64,000 nt of DNA, taken from assembly GCF_004216555.1 (NCBI RefSeq), contig NZ_SGWQ01000002.1:217219-281218 (forward strand), in the 5' to 3' direction. Of this stretch, positions 36,469 through 45,159 are shown piece by piece; position 1 is the first letter of the stretch, and every line of letters begins with the position of its first letter. Position numbers and translations under genes: made by a program. The stretch comes from Herbihabitans rhizosphaerae (lineage in GTDB: Bacteria; Actinomycetota; Actinomycetes; Mycobacteriales; Pseudonocardiaceae). Under the pieces are notes generated by a model, which did no database searches, was not told the DNA's origin, and saw nothing but the letters and a program-made list of their open reading frames with translations.

Positions 36469-37785
36469 TCACTCGCCGTCGATGATCACCTTGAGGTCCT
36501 GCGGCGTGATGCTCTGCAGGATCGTGATCGCGAACCCGCCGAAGGTGCGGAACGGGCTGACGTACCACTTGCCGTCCACCTGCGTGGTGACCACGCCGAG
36601 GCCGTTCTTGAACACGCCGGAGAAGATGTTGGTGAACGCCTGCCGCACGCCGGGCGGCATCTTCTCGCCGAACTCCTTCTCGAGTTCTCCGGCCACCTCG
36701 GACCCGCACATCCGTTCGCGCTCGCCGTTCTCCGAGGTATCGAAGCAGTCGCCGTCCTTGCGCAGCGTGAACCGGTCGGAGCCGACCTCGATGTCGATCT
36801 CCTTCGGCAGCACCTTCGTGCCGCCGGTGACCTGCTGCGTCTCGGTGTCGAACTTGTGGATCCTCACCTGCTGCGGGCGGCTCTTGCCGAGCACCGAGTC
36901 CAGCAGCAGCGGGCCGGTGTCGTGCAGGACGCCCATCTCGTCCGGCGGCAGCAGCTCGATCAGCCGCCGGCCGTCCTCCGCGCCTGCGGCCTGGACCAGG
37001 TCGCGCACGGCATCACCGGGGGAGGCGGCGCCGTTGGCCGGGATCGGCGCGGACGGCCACTTCTCCTTCGCCTCGCGCAGCATCTCGTCGGCGATCGTGT
37101 AGAAGAGGCTCGGATACCACTTGTCCTCGTGCTTCACGGTGGCGATGCGGATCGGCCTGCCCTCGCGCTTGATCTCCTCGGCGATGTCGACCGTTCGCGT
37201 GCTGGGCTTGGTGTCCCGCCCGCGCGGGAACAGGATGTCGAGGAACCTGTCGGTGAGCGGGATCTTGCTCGCGTCCTCGTGGATCGTGATCGTGCCGCCG
37301 GTCAGTTTGGTGACCGTCAGGCGGTCGTTGATCCGCTCCGCGTTCGCCTCGTCGAAGGTGAGGTTCTTCGTCTCGAGTTGCACGCCGGACACGTTCTGCG
37401 TGTTCGCCTCCGGCTTGAGCACCTCGAGCCGCTTGAGGTTGTCCACCGCGTCCTTGAGCAGGTCGCCGACCAGTGCCGCCTCGGCCGGCGCCAGCGTCGC
37501 CGCCGCGCCGGACAGGTCGCCCTTGGTGAACGCGTTCAGGATCTGCTCGGTCGCTTCCCTCGGGCTCGCCGCGCCGGCGACCGAGTCGCTGCGATTGAAC
37601 GCCATGACCGTCACCACCGTGCCGGCGGCGAGCGCGATCACCGCCACGATCGCGGCGATGATCAGCCCGCGCCGGCGATTCGGCGGCCGGGGTGGTTCCG
37701 GCGGCTGGAACGTCTGCGGCGCGGGAAAGCCCTGCGGCGGAGTCGGTGTGTCGTCGGAGGGCTGTTCGTACGGGTACTGCGTCAC
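36469..37785 (-). CDS. membrane-anchored protein with Pro-rich cytoplasmic N-terminus, function unknown
   Basis: 438 residues from GTG 37785, with GGGGAG upstream. A Pro/Gln-rich N-terminal tail (QPSDDTPTPPQGFPAPQ) precedes one transmembrane helix, LIIAAIVAVIALAAGTVVTV. The large extracellular part appears to hold two NTF2-like or DUF4878-like modules: SPREATEQILNAFTKGDLSG with KWYPSLFYTIA, and AVRDLVQAAGAEDGRRLIEL with DGKWYVSPFRT. Two cysteines (CFDTSENGERERMCG) may form a disulfide. The start overlaps the stop of the upstream four-helix membrane protein. A role in the cell envelope is only inferred. Confidence 0.7.
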   Translation of the reverse strand: MTQYPYEQPSDDTPTPPQGFPAPQTFQPPEPPRPPNRRRGLIIAAIVAVIALAAGTVVTVMAFNRSDSVAGAASPREATEQILNAFTKGDLSGAAATLAPAEAALVGDLLKDAVDNLKRLEVLKPEANTQNVSGVQLETKNLTFDEANAERINDRLTVTKLTGGTITIHEDASKIPLTDRFLDILFPRGRDTKPSTRTVDIAEEIKREGRPIRIATVKHEDKWYPSLFYTIADEMLREAKEKWPSAPIPANGAASPGDAVRDLVQAAGAEDGRRLIELLPPDEMGVLHDTGPLLLDSVLGKSRPQQVRIHKFDTETQQVTGGTKVLPKEIDIEVGSDRFTLRKDGDCFDTSENGERERMCGSEVAGELEKEFGEKMPPGVRQAFTNIFSGVFKNGLGVVTTQVDGKWYVSPFRTFGGFAITILQSITPQDLKVIIDGE

Positions 37786-38264
37786 GTCTGTCTCCCCACT
37801 CGTGCGGCTTCGCCAGGACGTGGCCTGACCAGGACACCCGTAGCCCCCAGCAGTGCCAGTACCGACCCGGTCAGCGTGACCGTCGGGCCGGTCCCGGCGA
37901 TGCCCAATGAGGCTTCTCCACCGCTGACTCTGATGGCGGCGACCACCGAAACGGTTCCGGTCACCACTGACAAAGCGCTCAACAGGCCCGCGGCGTTTCT
38001 CCTCAGGCCGAACGCGTACACGATCACGGCCACGGTGGCCACCGGCACGATCGCCATCCAGACGTCGAGCAGCACGGTCAGCGCGGTGCCCTCGACGAAG
38101 TCCAACGCCTTGAGCACGCCGATCGACTGGTAGCTGTCCCGGTAGACCGACCCGGAACGTGTCCAGTCGAGGAACGTGCCGAGCACGATCAGCACGATTC
38201 CGGCTGCCGAGGTACCCGCGGTGATCCGTGGCAGGAGGGAGCGCACCGGCGGAGCCTGCCACAC
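37782..38264 (-). CDS. small membrane protein, four transmembrane segments
   Basis: 160 residues from GTG 38264 (GTG 38246 is an alternative). Hydrophobic segments are AGIVLIVLGTFLDW, ALTVLLDVWMAIVPVATVAV, GLLSALSVVTGTVSVVAAI and LTGSVLALLGATGVLV. The first loop, FLDWTRSGSVYRDSYQS, resembles small actinobacterial membrane proteins of unknown role. It shares a four-base GTGA overlap with the next gene, so both are in one operon. It is divergent from the NlpC/P60 gene. Confidence 0.68.
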   Translation of the reverse strand: MWQAPPVRSLLPRITAGTSAAGIVLIVLGTFLDWTRSGSVYRDSYQSIGVLKALDFVEGTALTVLLDVWMAIVPVATVAVIVYAFGLRRNAAGLLSALSVVTGTVSVVAAIRVSGGEASLGIAGTGPTVTLTGSVLALLGATGVLVRPRPGEAARVGRQT

Positions 38265-38372
38265 AGAACGTGCTCAAAGGGGTGATTGTTTTCAGCGGTG
38301 AGTATGTTTCCCTTGTGACGACTGGTGCGAAACGTGCGAAAGTGGCACGCTCGGATCGTTTGGACCGTACGC

Positions 38373-38386
38373 CGTTCGGCCGAACG
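38373..38386. promoter_or_regulatory. 14-base palindrome upstream of the NlpC/P60 gene
   Basis: CGTTCGGCCGAACG is perfectly self-complementary and lies 63 bases before the NlpC/P60 start, in the region shared with a divergent operon. GTACG/CGTAC blocks flank it almost symmetrically. It is a reasonable operator candidate, with no known binder. Confidence 0.4.
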
Positions 38387-38448
38387 TACTGGGTCTGATC
38401 AGCAGAGCCGGGCCGTGTGGGAGCAGCTCGGAGTGGGAGGTGGGCGTC

Positions 38449-39807
38449 GTGTCGACTCGACGAGCCGTGGCGCAGGGACTGGCCGCCGCGTCGTTCGCAC
38501 TGGCCGTGGTGGTCACCGCGGCCGGTACCGGCATGGCCGTGCCGCCACCACCGCCGAACCCGAGCGACGCCGAGATCGACCGCAGCCGTGAGGCGGCGAA
38601 CTCCCAGGCCGGGCGGGTCGGCGCGCTGACCAACCAGCTCGCCCAGGCCGAGTCGCGGCTCGTGGCGCTGCAGTCCGACGTCGAGGCCAAGATGGAGGAG
38701 GCCAACAAGGCGTTGGTCGACCTCGAGACCGCGCAGGACGACGCGGCCAAGGCCAGGGCGGAGGCGGACGCGGCGCGGCGCGAGTCCGACGGCGCGAACC
38801 AGGCGATCGACGCCGCACGCGCGCAGATCGACCGGTTCGCCGCCGCCAGCCTGCGGCAGGGCAGCTCGGTCGGATCGATCCCCGCGTACCTCTCCGCGAA
38901 GAGCCCCGAGGACATGCTCGCCAAGTCCGGCCTGCTCAACGCGGTCAGCAGCAGCCAGCTCAACGTCATGGACCAGCTCGAGCGGGCGCGTGCGGCCAAG
39001 GCCAACAAGGATTCGCTGGCGCGGGCGGCGCTGGAGCGCGCCAACATAAAGCAGGCGGCGGCGGACAAGGCCAAGCGCGACGCGGACGGTGCGCAGGCGA
39101 TCGCCAGCCAGGCGCAGCGCGACCAGGTCGGTCGCAATCAGCAACTCGAGTCCGAGCGGGGCACCGTCGAACAGGCGCTGGTCCAGGCCCAGAACCAGGT
39201 CGGCGGACTGCAGGCGCAGCGGCAGCGGTACCAGGACTGGCGGGCGGCCAAGGAACGCGAGGACGCCGAGCGCGCCCGCGCCGCCGCGGAGGCCGCCGCG
39301 AACCAGGGCGGCGGCGGAGGCAGCAACAACAACAACGGCGGCCGGCCCGGTGGTGGGGGCTCGGCGCGTCCGCCGGTGGTCGGCGGCGGGTCGGCGTCCA
39401 CGGTCATCTCACGCGCGCTGGCCCAGCTCGGTGTGGTCTACGCCTGGGGCGGCGGCAACGCCTACGGTCCGACGCGCGGGATCGCCGACGGCGGCGTGGC
39501 CGACGCGCACGGCGACTACCGCAAGATCGGGTTCGACTGCTCCGGCCTGATGATCTACGCGTTCGCCGGGGTCGGGATCAAGCTGCCGCACTACAGCGGC
39601 TACCAGGCGCAGGCGGGACGGCGGGTGCCGCTGTCCCAGATGCGGCCGGGCGACATGCTCTTCTGGGCGTCCGGCGGGCGCATCCACCACGTCGCGCTGT
39701 ACATCGGCAACGGGCAGATGGTCGAGGCGCCGTACTCCGGCTCCCGGGTGCGGGTGACCTCCGTGCGCTACGGCGGCATCGTCCCCTACGCCACGCGATT
39801 GCTCTGA
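38449..39807 (+). CDS. secreted NlpC/P60 peptidoglycan hydrolase, RipA-like
   Basis: 452 residues from GTG 38449, eight bases after GGAGG. A signal peptide ends near residue 30. A long coiled coil follows (about 40-285, for example SREAANSQAGRVGALTNQLA), then a Gly/Asn-rich linker and the NlpC/P60 domain (about 325-452). Catalytic residues are Cys in IGFDCSGLMIYAFAG and His in GGRIHHVALYIGNGQMVE. The family cleaves gamma-D-glutamyl-meso-diaminopimelate bonds and acts in septum splitting. The coiled coil probably autoinhibits or recruits, as in RipA/PcsB-type proteins. Confidence 0.9.
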   Translation: MSTRRAVAQGLAAASFALAVVVTAAGTGMAVPPPPPNPSDAEIDRSREAANSQAGRVGALTNQLAQAESRLVALQSDVEAKMEEANKALVDLETAQDDAAKARAEADAARRESDGANQAIDAARAQIDRFAAASLRQGSSVGSIPAYLSAKSPEDMLAKSGLLNAVSSSQLNVMDQLERARAAKANKDSLARAALERANIKQAAADKAKRDADGAQAIASQAQRDQVGRNQQLESERGTVEQALVQAQNQVGGLQAQRQRYQDWRAAKEREDAERARAAAEAAANQGGGGGSNNNNGGRPGGGGSARPPVVGGGSASTVISRALAQLGVVYAWGGGNAYGPTRGIADGGVADAHGDYRKIGFDCSGLMIYAFAGVGIKLPHYSGYQAQAGRRVPLSQMRPGDMLFWASGGRIHHVALYIGNGQMVEAPYSGSRVRVTSVRYGGIVPYATRLL

Positions 39808-39811
39808 GCGT

Positions 39812-39825
39812 CACCGCGGGCGGTG
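39812..39825 (+). terminator. short hairpin after the NlpC/P60 gene
   Basis: CACCGC (39812-39817) pairs with GCGGTG (39820-39825) five bases past the stop. It is followed by two imperfect copies of TTCCGCGT...TTGAGC. Terminator function is plausible but the stem is short. Confidence 0.4.
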
Positions 39826-39887
39826 TATTCCGCGTCGATTTGAGCATTTCCGCGTGTAGTTGAGCCGCTCTTGCCGATGTGATCGCG

Positions 39888-40778
39888 TCATCCGGCAGGC
39901 TGGTCGGCGGCGAGGAAGGGCACCAGGAGTCGGAGCAGTTCGCGGGGCCGGTCCAGCGGAATGATGTGGCCGCAATCCTGGACGAGGTGACCGGCGAGGT
40001 CGTCGGTGACGGGGCGCAACTGCTGTTCCAGTGCGCGGCCTACCGGGTGGGCGCCGATCGCCATGGTGGGCATGGTGAGCTGGCCACCTGCCACCGCCTC
40101 GCTGATCTGACGCGCGCTGGTCGGCTGGGCGCGGTAGTAGGAGAAGGCGCAGCGCAGGGCGTCGTGTCCGGTGTAGGCGCCGACGAAGGCGTTGCGGATC
40201 TCCGGCGGTACACCGCGGCCGTGGGTGCCTGCGGTGAGGAACCAGTCGAGGTACTCCGCCTCGTGTCCGATCAGGACCGTTTCGCCGAGACCGGGAACGG
40301 AGTGGAACCCGAACCACCACGGCGGGCCGCTGGCGAGGAAGTCCTCGGCGCCGGGCAGTGAGCCCAGCAGCGACTCCATCACGACCAGACGCCGCACCAG
40401 GTCCGGCCGCCGCATGGCGAGCAAGAAGGCGATCGGGGTGCCGGCGTCGATGGCGACCACGGCCGCGGTGGGTTCGGCGAGGGCGTCGAGGACACCTTCG
40501 GCGTCGGCGGCCAGCGTGCCCGCGTCGTAGCCCTCGGCCGCGCGGGCGCTGGCGCCGAGCCCGCGCAGATCTGGGGCGATGACCCGATGGTGCTCGGCCA
40601 GCGGGCCGATGATCTCGGTCCACAGCCGCCAGGTGTGCGGAAAGCCGTGCAACAGCAGGACTGCCGGCCCTGAGCCGACGACAGCCACGTTGGCTTGGAT
40701 GCCGTTGGTGGCGATCCGCCGGAGCACGATGTCGGCTCCGTGCCGTGGGGAAGGGGTTGTGGGTGGTGTGCCGGGCAC
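39888..40778 (-). CDS. alpha/beta-hydrolase, epoxide hydrolase/haloalkane dehalogenase-like
   Basis: 296 residues from GTG 40778. It has VLLLHGFPHTWRLWTEII (the oxyanion HGxP), then APDLRGLGASARAAEGYDA. The nucleophile elbow reads VVAIDAGTPIAFLLA, with Asp where serine hydrolases have Ser, pointing to epoxide hydrolase or dehalogenase chemistry. The C-terminal His lies in QDCGHIIPLDRPREL. The gene is divergent from an HxlR regulator with operator-like repeats between them, so it is the likely regulated target. Confidence 0.82.
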   Translation of the reverse strand: MPGTPPTTPSPRHGADIVLRRIATNGIQANVAVVGSGPAVLLLHGFPHTWRLWTEIIGPLAEHHRVIAPDLRGLGASARAAEGYDAGTLAADAEGVLDALAEPTAAVVAIDAGTPIAFLLAMRRPDLVRRLVVMESLLGSLPGAEDFLASGPPWWFGFHSVPGLGETVLIGHEAEYLDWFLTAGTHGRGVPPEIRNAFVGAYTGHDALRCAFSYYRAQPTSARQISEAVAGGQLTMPTMAIGAHPVGRALEQQLRPVTDDLAGHLVQDCGHIIPLDRPRELLRLLVPFLAADQPAG

Positions 40779-40792
40779 GACGCCTCCAAGCT

Positions 40793-40826
40793 GGTTACCA
40801 TTGGTTACTTGGAAACGTTAGGTAAC
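40793..40826. promoter_or_regulatory. HxlR operator candidate: GGTTAC direct repeats plus inverted GGTAAC
   Basis: GGTTAC occurs at 40793-40798 and 40803-40808 (10-base period), and the complement GGTAAC at 40821-40826. The cluster lies between the divergent hydrolase and HxlR genes, starting 14 bases before the hydrolase GTG, where HxlR dimers would repress both. Confidence 0.55.
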
Positions 40827-40876
40827 TTCGGTAGTACTGCCAAGACGGCACCTTCTCCACAGGTGGTGAGTTCCAG

Positions 40877-41293
40877 GTGACCTCCCAACCGGCGCGCTCG
40901 ACACAAGGTGGGCGCGGTGACTTGTTCGATCCCCAGTGCCCGACCCGCCAACTACTGGACCGCATCGGCACAAAATGGACGTCCATGGCGGTCAAGGTCC
41001 TCGCGGAGGCGGCCCCGCACGAGGTGCGTTTCGCCGAGTTGCGCCGGCGGATGCCCGGTGTCTCACAGAAAATGCTGTCGGTGACCTTGCACAGCTTGAT
41101 CCGCGACGGCCTCGCTGCCCGCCGGGTGGAGCCCACCGTGCCGCCGCGCGTGCACTACCAGCTCACCGATCTGGGCTCATCGCTCGAGGTCCCGCTCGCG
41201 GCGCTCCGGACATGGGCCGAGGAGCACATGGCCCAGATCGACCGCGCCAACGCGACCAGCGACGCCCAAGCCAACCCCGCAGACAGAGCGTGA
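40877..41293 (+). CDS. HxlR-family transcriptional regulator
   Basis: 138 residues from GTG 40877. The winged helix follows the HxlR pattern: CPTRQLLDRIGTKWTSMAVK (conserved Cys and GxKW), VRFAELRRRMPGVSQKMLSV, HSLIRDGLAARRVEPTVPPR and VHYQLTDLGSSLEVPLAAL. The conserved Cys near the start often senses thiol-reactive or aldehyde stress in this family. The divergent hydrolase and the repeats between them suggest a detoxification switch. Confidence 0.88.
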   Translation: MTSQPARSTQGGRGDLFDPQCPTRQLLDRIGTKWTSMAVKVLAEAAPHEVRFAELRRRMPGVSQKMLSVTLHSLIRDGLAARRVEPTVPPRVHYQLTDLGSSLEVPLAALRTWAEEHMAQIDRANATSDAQANPADRA

Positions 41294-41383
41294 GGCCGCC
41301 CGCGAAACACACGCTCATACCGCTGGGCGTCAGCCAGACCAGGGCACCGTTCGGGGCGGTGATTCCTCCGCTGGGTTCACGCC

Positions 41384-41635
41384 GTGGACATCGGAATCGC
41401 CACCTTTGCTGGTGAATACGGCATGGAACCGCCCGCGCTCGGCCGCGCGGTTGAGGAACGCGGCTTCGATTCACTGTTCTTTCCGGAACACACGCACATC
41501 CCGGTGCACAGCAGGCGGCCGGACGGGAGCTCGACGCGGCACTACGCGGAAACCTACGACCCGTTCGTGGCGCTGTCCGCGGTCGCCGCGGTCACCCGCA
41601 CTCTCAAGCTTGGCACCGGGGCACTACCTCTTTGA
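41384..41635 (+). pseudogene. truncated luciferase-like (F420-dependent) oxidoreductase fragment
   Basis: 83 residues from GTG 41384: MDIGIATFAGEYGMEPPAL, EERGFDSLFFPEHTHIPVHS and DPFVALSAVAAVTRTLKLGTG. This is exactly the N-terminal quarter of F420-dependent LLM-class oxidoreductases of about 280-300 residues. It ends abruptly after the third strand. No remainder follows, so a deletion removed the rest. Confidence 0.8.
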
Positions 41636-41737
41636 TCACGGGATGGCCACGGGGTGAGGAGCGACGAAAGTCGTAACCCAATCGGGTGATACAAGTACAC
41701 CTCTCGTCGTCGAACCGGTTCCGCTGGAGGAGCTCAG

Positions 41738-42394
41738 ATGAGTCGCCCCGTTCGATCCGCAGTCGCCCACGTTCTCGCCGCCGCCGCCATCGCGACGGCG
41801 ACCATGTTGTCCCTGGCCGGGACGGCCGCCGCGCAGGAAGACCCGGTGTCCGGTGACAAGCGCGCGACCGTGCACGCCGGCAACGCCACCACCTGTGAGC
41901 AGGCCGGACTGGCCGGTGTCGACGTCACCGCGAAGCTGACCGTCACCAAGGACGACACCTACCTCGACGTGACGGCCGCACCGGCCGACCACGTCCTGAC
42001 CGGCGTCGTGGTGAAGGGCGGTCCGGCCTACAACGTCTACCTGCCCGGCGTGCTCGGCACCCTGCCGTGGCTGGATCTGCACTCGCCACTGGTGTCCAGC
42101 GGCAAGCCGGCCGCGGTCAGCCACTGGTACGCGTGCGGCACGAAGACGACCACCCCGACGTCGACGCCGAGCACCACCACCTCGAGCCCGCACCCCAGCA
42201 GCCCGGCGTCGACGTCGACCGCTCCAGGCACGTCGGCCCCGACCGGTACGCCGTCGGTCCCGGTGAAGATCCCGGCCGGTGACGGCCCGCAGGGCGGCGG
42301 TGCGTCCGGCGGCTGGCTGGTGCCGCTCGGCGTGGGCGTGCTGGCCGCGAGCGCGGTCGCCTTCATCGCCGTGCCGAGGCTTCGCCGCCGCTGA
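41738..42394 (+). CDS. secreted cell-envelope protein with Thr/Ser/Pro stalk and C-terminal anchor
   Basis: 218 residues from ATG 41738, with GAGGAG upstream. A signal peptide (to about residue 33, ending AGTAAAQ) precedes a small domain of about 100 residues with a Cys pair (ATTCEQAGL and HWYACGTK). Then comes a low-complexity stalk (TTTPTSTPSTTTSSPHPSSP) and a C-terminal helix, WLVPLGVGVLAASAVAFIAV, with RLRRR. This is the layout of actinobacterial surface proteins; no LPxTG motif is visible. Function unknown. Confidence 0.72.
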   Translation: MSRPVRSAVAHVLAAAAIATATMLSLAGTAAAQEDPVSGDKRATVHAGNATTCEQAGLAGVDVTAKLTVTKDDTYLDVTAAPADHVLTGVVVKGGPAYNVYLPGVLGTLPWLDLHSPLVSSGKPAAVSHWYACGTKTTTPTSTPSTTTSSPHPSSPASTSTAPGTSAPTGTPSVPVKIPAGDGPQGGGASGGWLVPLGVGVLAASAVAFIAVPRLRRR

Positions 42395-42445
42395 GGTTGC
42401 CGGCTTCGTCGGCGTGTCGTTCCGGGCACGGCTAGATTCGCGGGC

Positions 42446-43006
42446 GTGCAAGGGAAACTGGCCGCGATCGTGCTCGCCGGGGGAGCGGCACGCCGACTGT
42501 CCGGTGTGGACAAACCCGGGCTGGTCGTCGGCGGGCGCACGCTGCTCGCGCGGGCGTTGGACGCGGTCGGCGGCGCCGAGCCGGTCGTGGTGGTCGGGCC
42601 GCGGCGGGACATCGGCGAGAACGTCGTCTGGACCCGCGAGGAGCCGCCGGGCGGCGGTCCGCTGGCCGGTTTGGCCGCCGGCGTGCGTGCGCTGTCCGAA
42701 GTGGACGGTGGCACGCCGGTCGCGGTGCTGGCCGGCGATCTGGTCGGCGTGCGCCCGACGACCGTGAACCGGCTCCGTGCCGCGCTGGACGGCGATGGCG
42801 CGGTGCTCGTCGACGCCGCCGGCGAACCGCAGTGGCTGATCGGCGTGTGGCGGCTGGCCGCGCTGCGCGGCGCGATCCCGCAGGACTCCGACGGCGGCTC
42901 ACTACGGCGCGTGCTCGGCCGGCTGTCGTATGTGGAGGTGCCCGCCGAGCCCGGGGAGGCCGACGACGTGGACACGCCCGAGGACCTGCACCGGCACGGC
43001 GGGTGA
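42446..43006 (+). CDS. mobA: molybdenum cofactor guanylyltransferase
   Basis: 186 residues from GTG 42446. MobA links GMP to molybdopterin to form the guanine dinucleotide cofactor. The nucleotide-binding start AAIVLAGGAARRLSGVDKPG has the LAGGxxxRxGxxK pattern. Other motifs are PPGGGPLAGLAAGVRAL, VLAGDLVGVRP and ADDVDTPEDLHR near the C-terminus, as in MobA. No other molybdopterin genes are nearby. A related nucleotidyltransferase is the only alternative. Confidence 0.85.
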   Translation: MQGKLAAIVLAGGAARRLSGVDKPGLVVGGRTLLARALDAVGGAEPVVVVGPRRDIGENVVWTREEPPGGGPLAGLAAGVRALSEVDGGTPVAVLAGDLVGVRPTTVNRLRAALDGDGAVLVDAAGEPQWLIGVWRLAALRGAIPQDSDGGSLRRVLGRLSYVEVPAEPGEADDVDTPEDLHRHGG

Positions 43007-43081
43007 GCTTCACAGCCCTCATACCGGTGATCCGGTTGGCTGTAGTCGGCGGAAAGTCTGGTTGCACAAGGAGGTTGGCCC

Positions 43082-44212
43082 GTGTCCGATCACGGCCAGG
43101 TGGACAGCGCGGCGGAGACGGCGGGGCGCCAGTTCGGCCCCGACGCGTCTGACGGCCAGCACGGGCCGGCGTCGAGCACCCCGGCGCGTGACGCCCAGCT
43201 GCTCGAACGCACCGTGTTCGAGGTCAAGCGGGTGATCGTGGGGCAGGACCGGCTGGTCGAGCGGATGCTCGTCGGTCTGTTGTCCAGGGGCCATCTGCTG
43301 CTGGAGGGCGTGCCCGGTGTGGCCAAGACCCTCGCGGTGGAGACGTTCGCGCGGGTGGTCGGCGGCTCGTTCAGCCGCGTGCAGTTCACTCCCGACCTGG
43401 TGCCGGCCGACATCCTCGGCACCCGCATCTACCGCCAGGGCAGCGAGAAGTTCGACGTCGAGCTGGGCCCGGTGGTGGCCAACTTCGTGCTCGCCGACGA
43501 GATCAACCGCGCGCCGGCCAAGGTGCAGTCCGCGATGCTCGAGGTGATGGCCGAGCGGCACGTGTCCATCGGCGGTCAGACCTTCCCGATGCCCGACCCG
43601 TTCCTGGTGCTCGCCACGCAGAACCCGATCGAGAACGAGGGCGTCTACCCGCTGCCCGAGGCGCAGCGCGACCGCTTCCTGTTCAAGATCATCGTGGAGT
43701 ACCCGACCGCGGAGGAAGAGCGCGAGATCGTCTACCGGATGGGCGTCACGCCGCCGGAGCCGCACCAGGTGCTCAGCCCCGAGGAGCTGGTCCGCCTGCA
43801 GGGCGTCGCCTCGCGGGTCTTCGTGCACCACGCGCTGGTCGACTACACGGTGCGCCTGGTGCTCGCCACCCGCACGCCCGCCGAGCACGGACTGTCCGAT
43901 GTGGACGGTTGGGTGGCCTACGGCGCCTCACCGCGTGCCAGCCTCGGCATCGTGGCCTCCTCCCGCGCGCTGGCCCTCGTGCGCGGGCGCGACTACGTAC
44001 TGCCGCAGGACGTGGTGGACGTCGTGCCGGACGTGCTGCGGCACCGGCTGGTGCTGTCCTACGACGCGCTCGCCGACGGCGTGCCGATCGACCACATCAT
44101 CAACCGGGTGCTGCAGACCGTGCCGCTGCCCCAGGTGTCGGCCCGTCCGCAGGCCGGCGCGCCACAGCACGGCGTGCCCCACCCGGCGGCGACCGGAGCG
44201 GCCAGGCCGTGA
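43082..44212 (+). CDS. MoxR-family AAA+ ATPase
   Basis: 376 residues from GTG 43082, eight bases after AAGGAGG. It has Walker A LLLEGVPGVAKTLAVET and Walker B NFVLADEINRAPAKVQSAML, followed by TQNPIENEGVYPLPEAQRDR, the MoxR hallmark. MoxR proteins are chaperone-like ATPases that work with VWA-domain partners. The next two genes encode a DUF58 protein and a membrane VWA protein, each coupled by overlapping stop/start codons. A hydrophilic 35-residue extension precedes the ATPase. Confidence 0.93.
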   Translation: MSDHGQVDSAAETAGRQFGPDASDGQHGPASSTPARDAQLLERTVFEVKRVIVGQDRLVERMLVGLLSRGHLLLEGVPGVAKTLAVETFARVVGGSFSRVQFTPDLVPADILGTRIYRQGSEKFDVELGPVVANFVLADEINRAPAKVQSAMLEVMAERHVSIGGQTFPMPDPFLVLATQNPIENEGVYPLPEAQRDRFLFKIIVEYPTAEEEREIVYRMGVTPPEPHQVLSPEELVRLQGVASRVFVHHALVDYTVRLVLATRTPAEHGLSDVDGWVAYGASPRASLGIVASSRALALVRGRDYVLPQDVVDVVPDVLRHRLVLSYDALADGVPIDHIINRVLQTVPLPQVSARPQAGAPQHGVPHPAATGAARP

Positions 44213-45159
44213 CACGCGACCGGCACGCGGATTCCGAGCGCCCGGGCTGGGCGCCCCCGATCCTGCAGGGCGACCGCATGGAGGCGGGCCTGCGGCTGCT
44301 GGAACTGGACACCCGCCGCCGCCTGGACGGCCTGCTGCAGGGCAACCACCTCGGGCTGGTCCCCGGGCCCGGCTCCGAGCCGGGCGAGGCGCGCCCGTAC
44401 CAACCGGGCGACGACGTGCGCCGGATGGACTGGGCGGTCACCGCGCGCACCACGGTCCCGCACATCCGGGAGACGGTGGCCGACCGCGAGCTGGAGACGT
44501 GGCTGGTCGTCGACCTGTCCGCGAGCCTGGACTTCGGCACCGCCGCCTGCGAGAAGCGTGACCTGGCCGTCGCCGCCGTCGGGGCGGTCGCGCACCTGAC
44601 CCGAGGCGGCGGCAACCGCATCGGCGCGGTGATCTCCACCGGCGAGAAGCTGATCCGAGTGCCGGCGCGCGGCGGGCTGGCCTACGCGCGCGGCCTGGTC
44701 CGCAAGGTCGCCGAGACACCCCGCCCGGAGGAGGGCACCAGGGGTGACCTGGCCGGTGCGCTGGAGCAGTTGCGCCGGCCGCCCCGTCGGCGCGGGCTCG
44801 CCGTGGTGATCTCCGACTTCCTCGGCGGCATGGAGTGGCAGCGGCCGCTGCGCGGGCTGGCCGCCCGGCACGACATGATCGCCATCGAGGTGCTCGACCC
44901 GCGCGATATCGACCTGCCGGAGGTCGGCACGGTCGTGCTGGCCGACCCGGAGTCCGGCCGGCAGCGCGAGGTGCACGCGTCCGCGTTGCTGCGCAAGGAG
45001 TTCGCCGCCGCGGCGGCCGAGCACCGGGCCGAGGTGGCCACCGCGCTGCGCCGCGCCGGCGCCGGGCACCTGGTGCTGCGCACCGACTCCGACTGGATCG
45101 CCGACACCGTCCGCTTCGTCGTCGGCCGCAAGCGCCGCTGGTCGGGAGGTGCCGCCTGA
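44209..45159 (+). CDS. DUF58 (VWA-like) protein
   Basis: 316 residues from GTG 44209, overlapping the moxR stop by four bases. The DUF58 signature is RPYQPGDDVRRMDWAVTART (about 62-81), followed by a VWA-like segment starting TWLVVDLSASLDFGTA with a MIDAS-type DLSAS. Unlike many DUF58 proteins it has no N-terminal membrane helices. The MoxR-DUF58-VWA order is the conserved Bat-like module. Confidence 0.9.
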   Translation: MTRDRHADSERPGWAPPILQGDRMEAGLRLLELDTRRRLDGLLQGNHLGLVPGPGSEPGEARPYQPGDDVRRMDWAVTARTTVPHIRETVADRELETWLVVDLSASLDFGTAACEKRDLAVAAVGAVAHLTRGGGNRIGAVISTGEKLIRVPARGGLAYARGLVRKVAETPRPEEGTRGDLAGALEQLRRPPRRRGLAVVISDFLGGMEWQRPLRGLAARHDMIAIEVLDPRDIDLPEVGTVVLADPESGRQREVHASALLRKEFAAAAAEHRAEVATALRRAGAGHLVLRTDSDWIADTVRFVVGRKRRWSGGAA

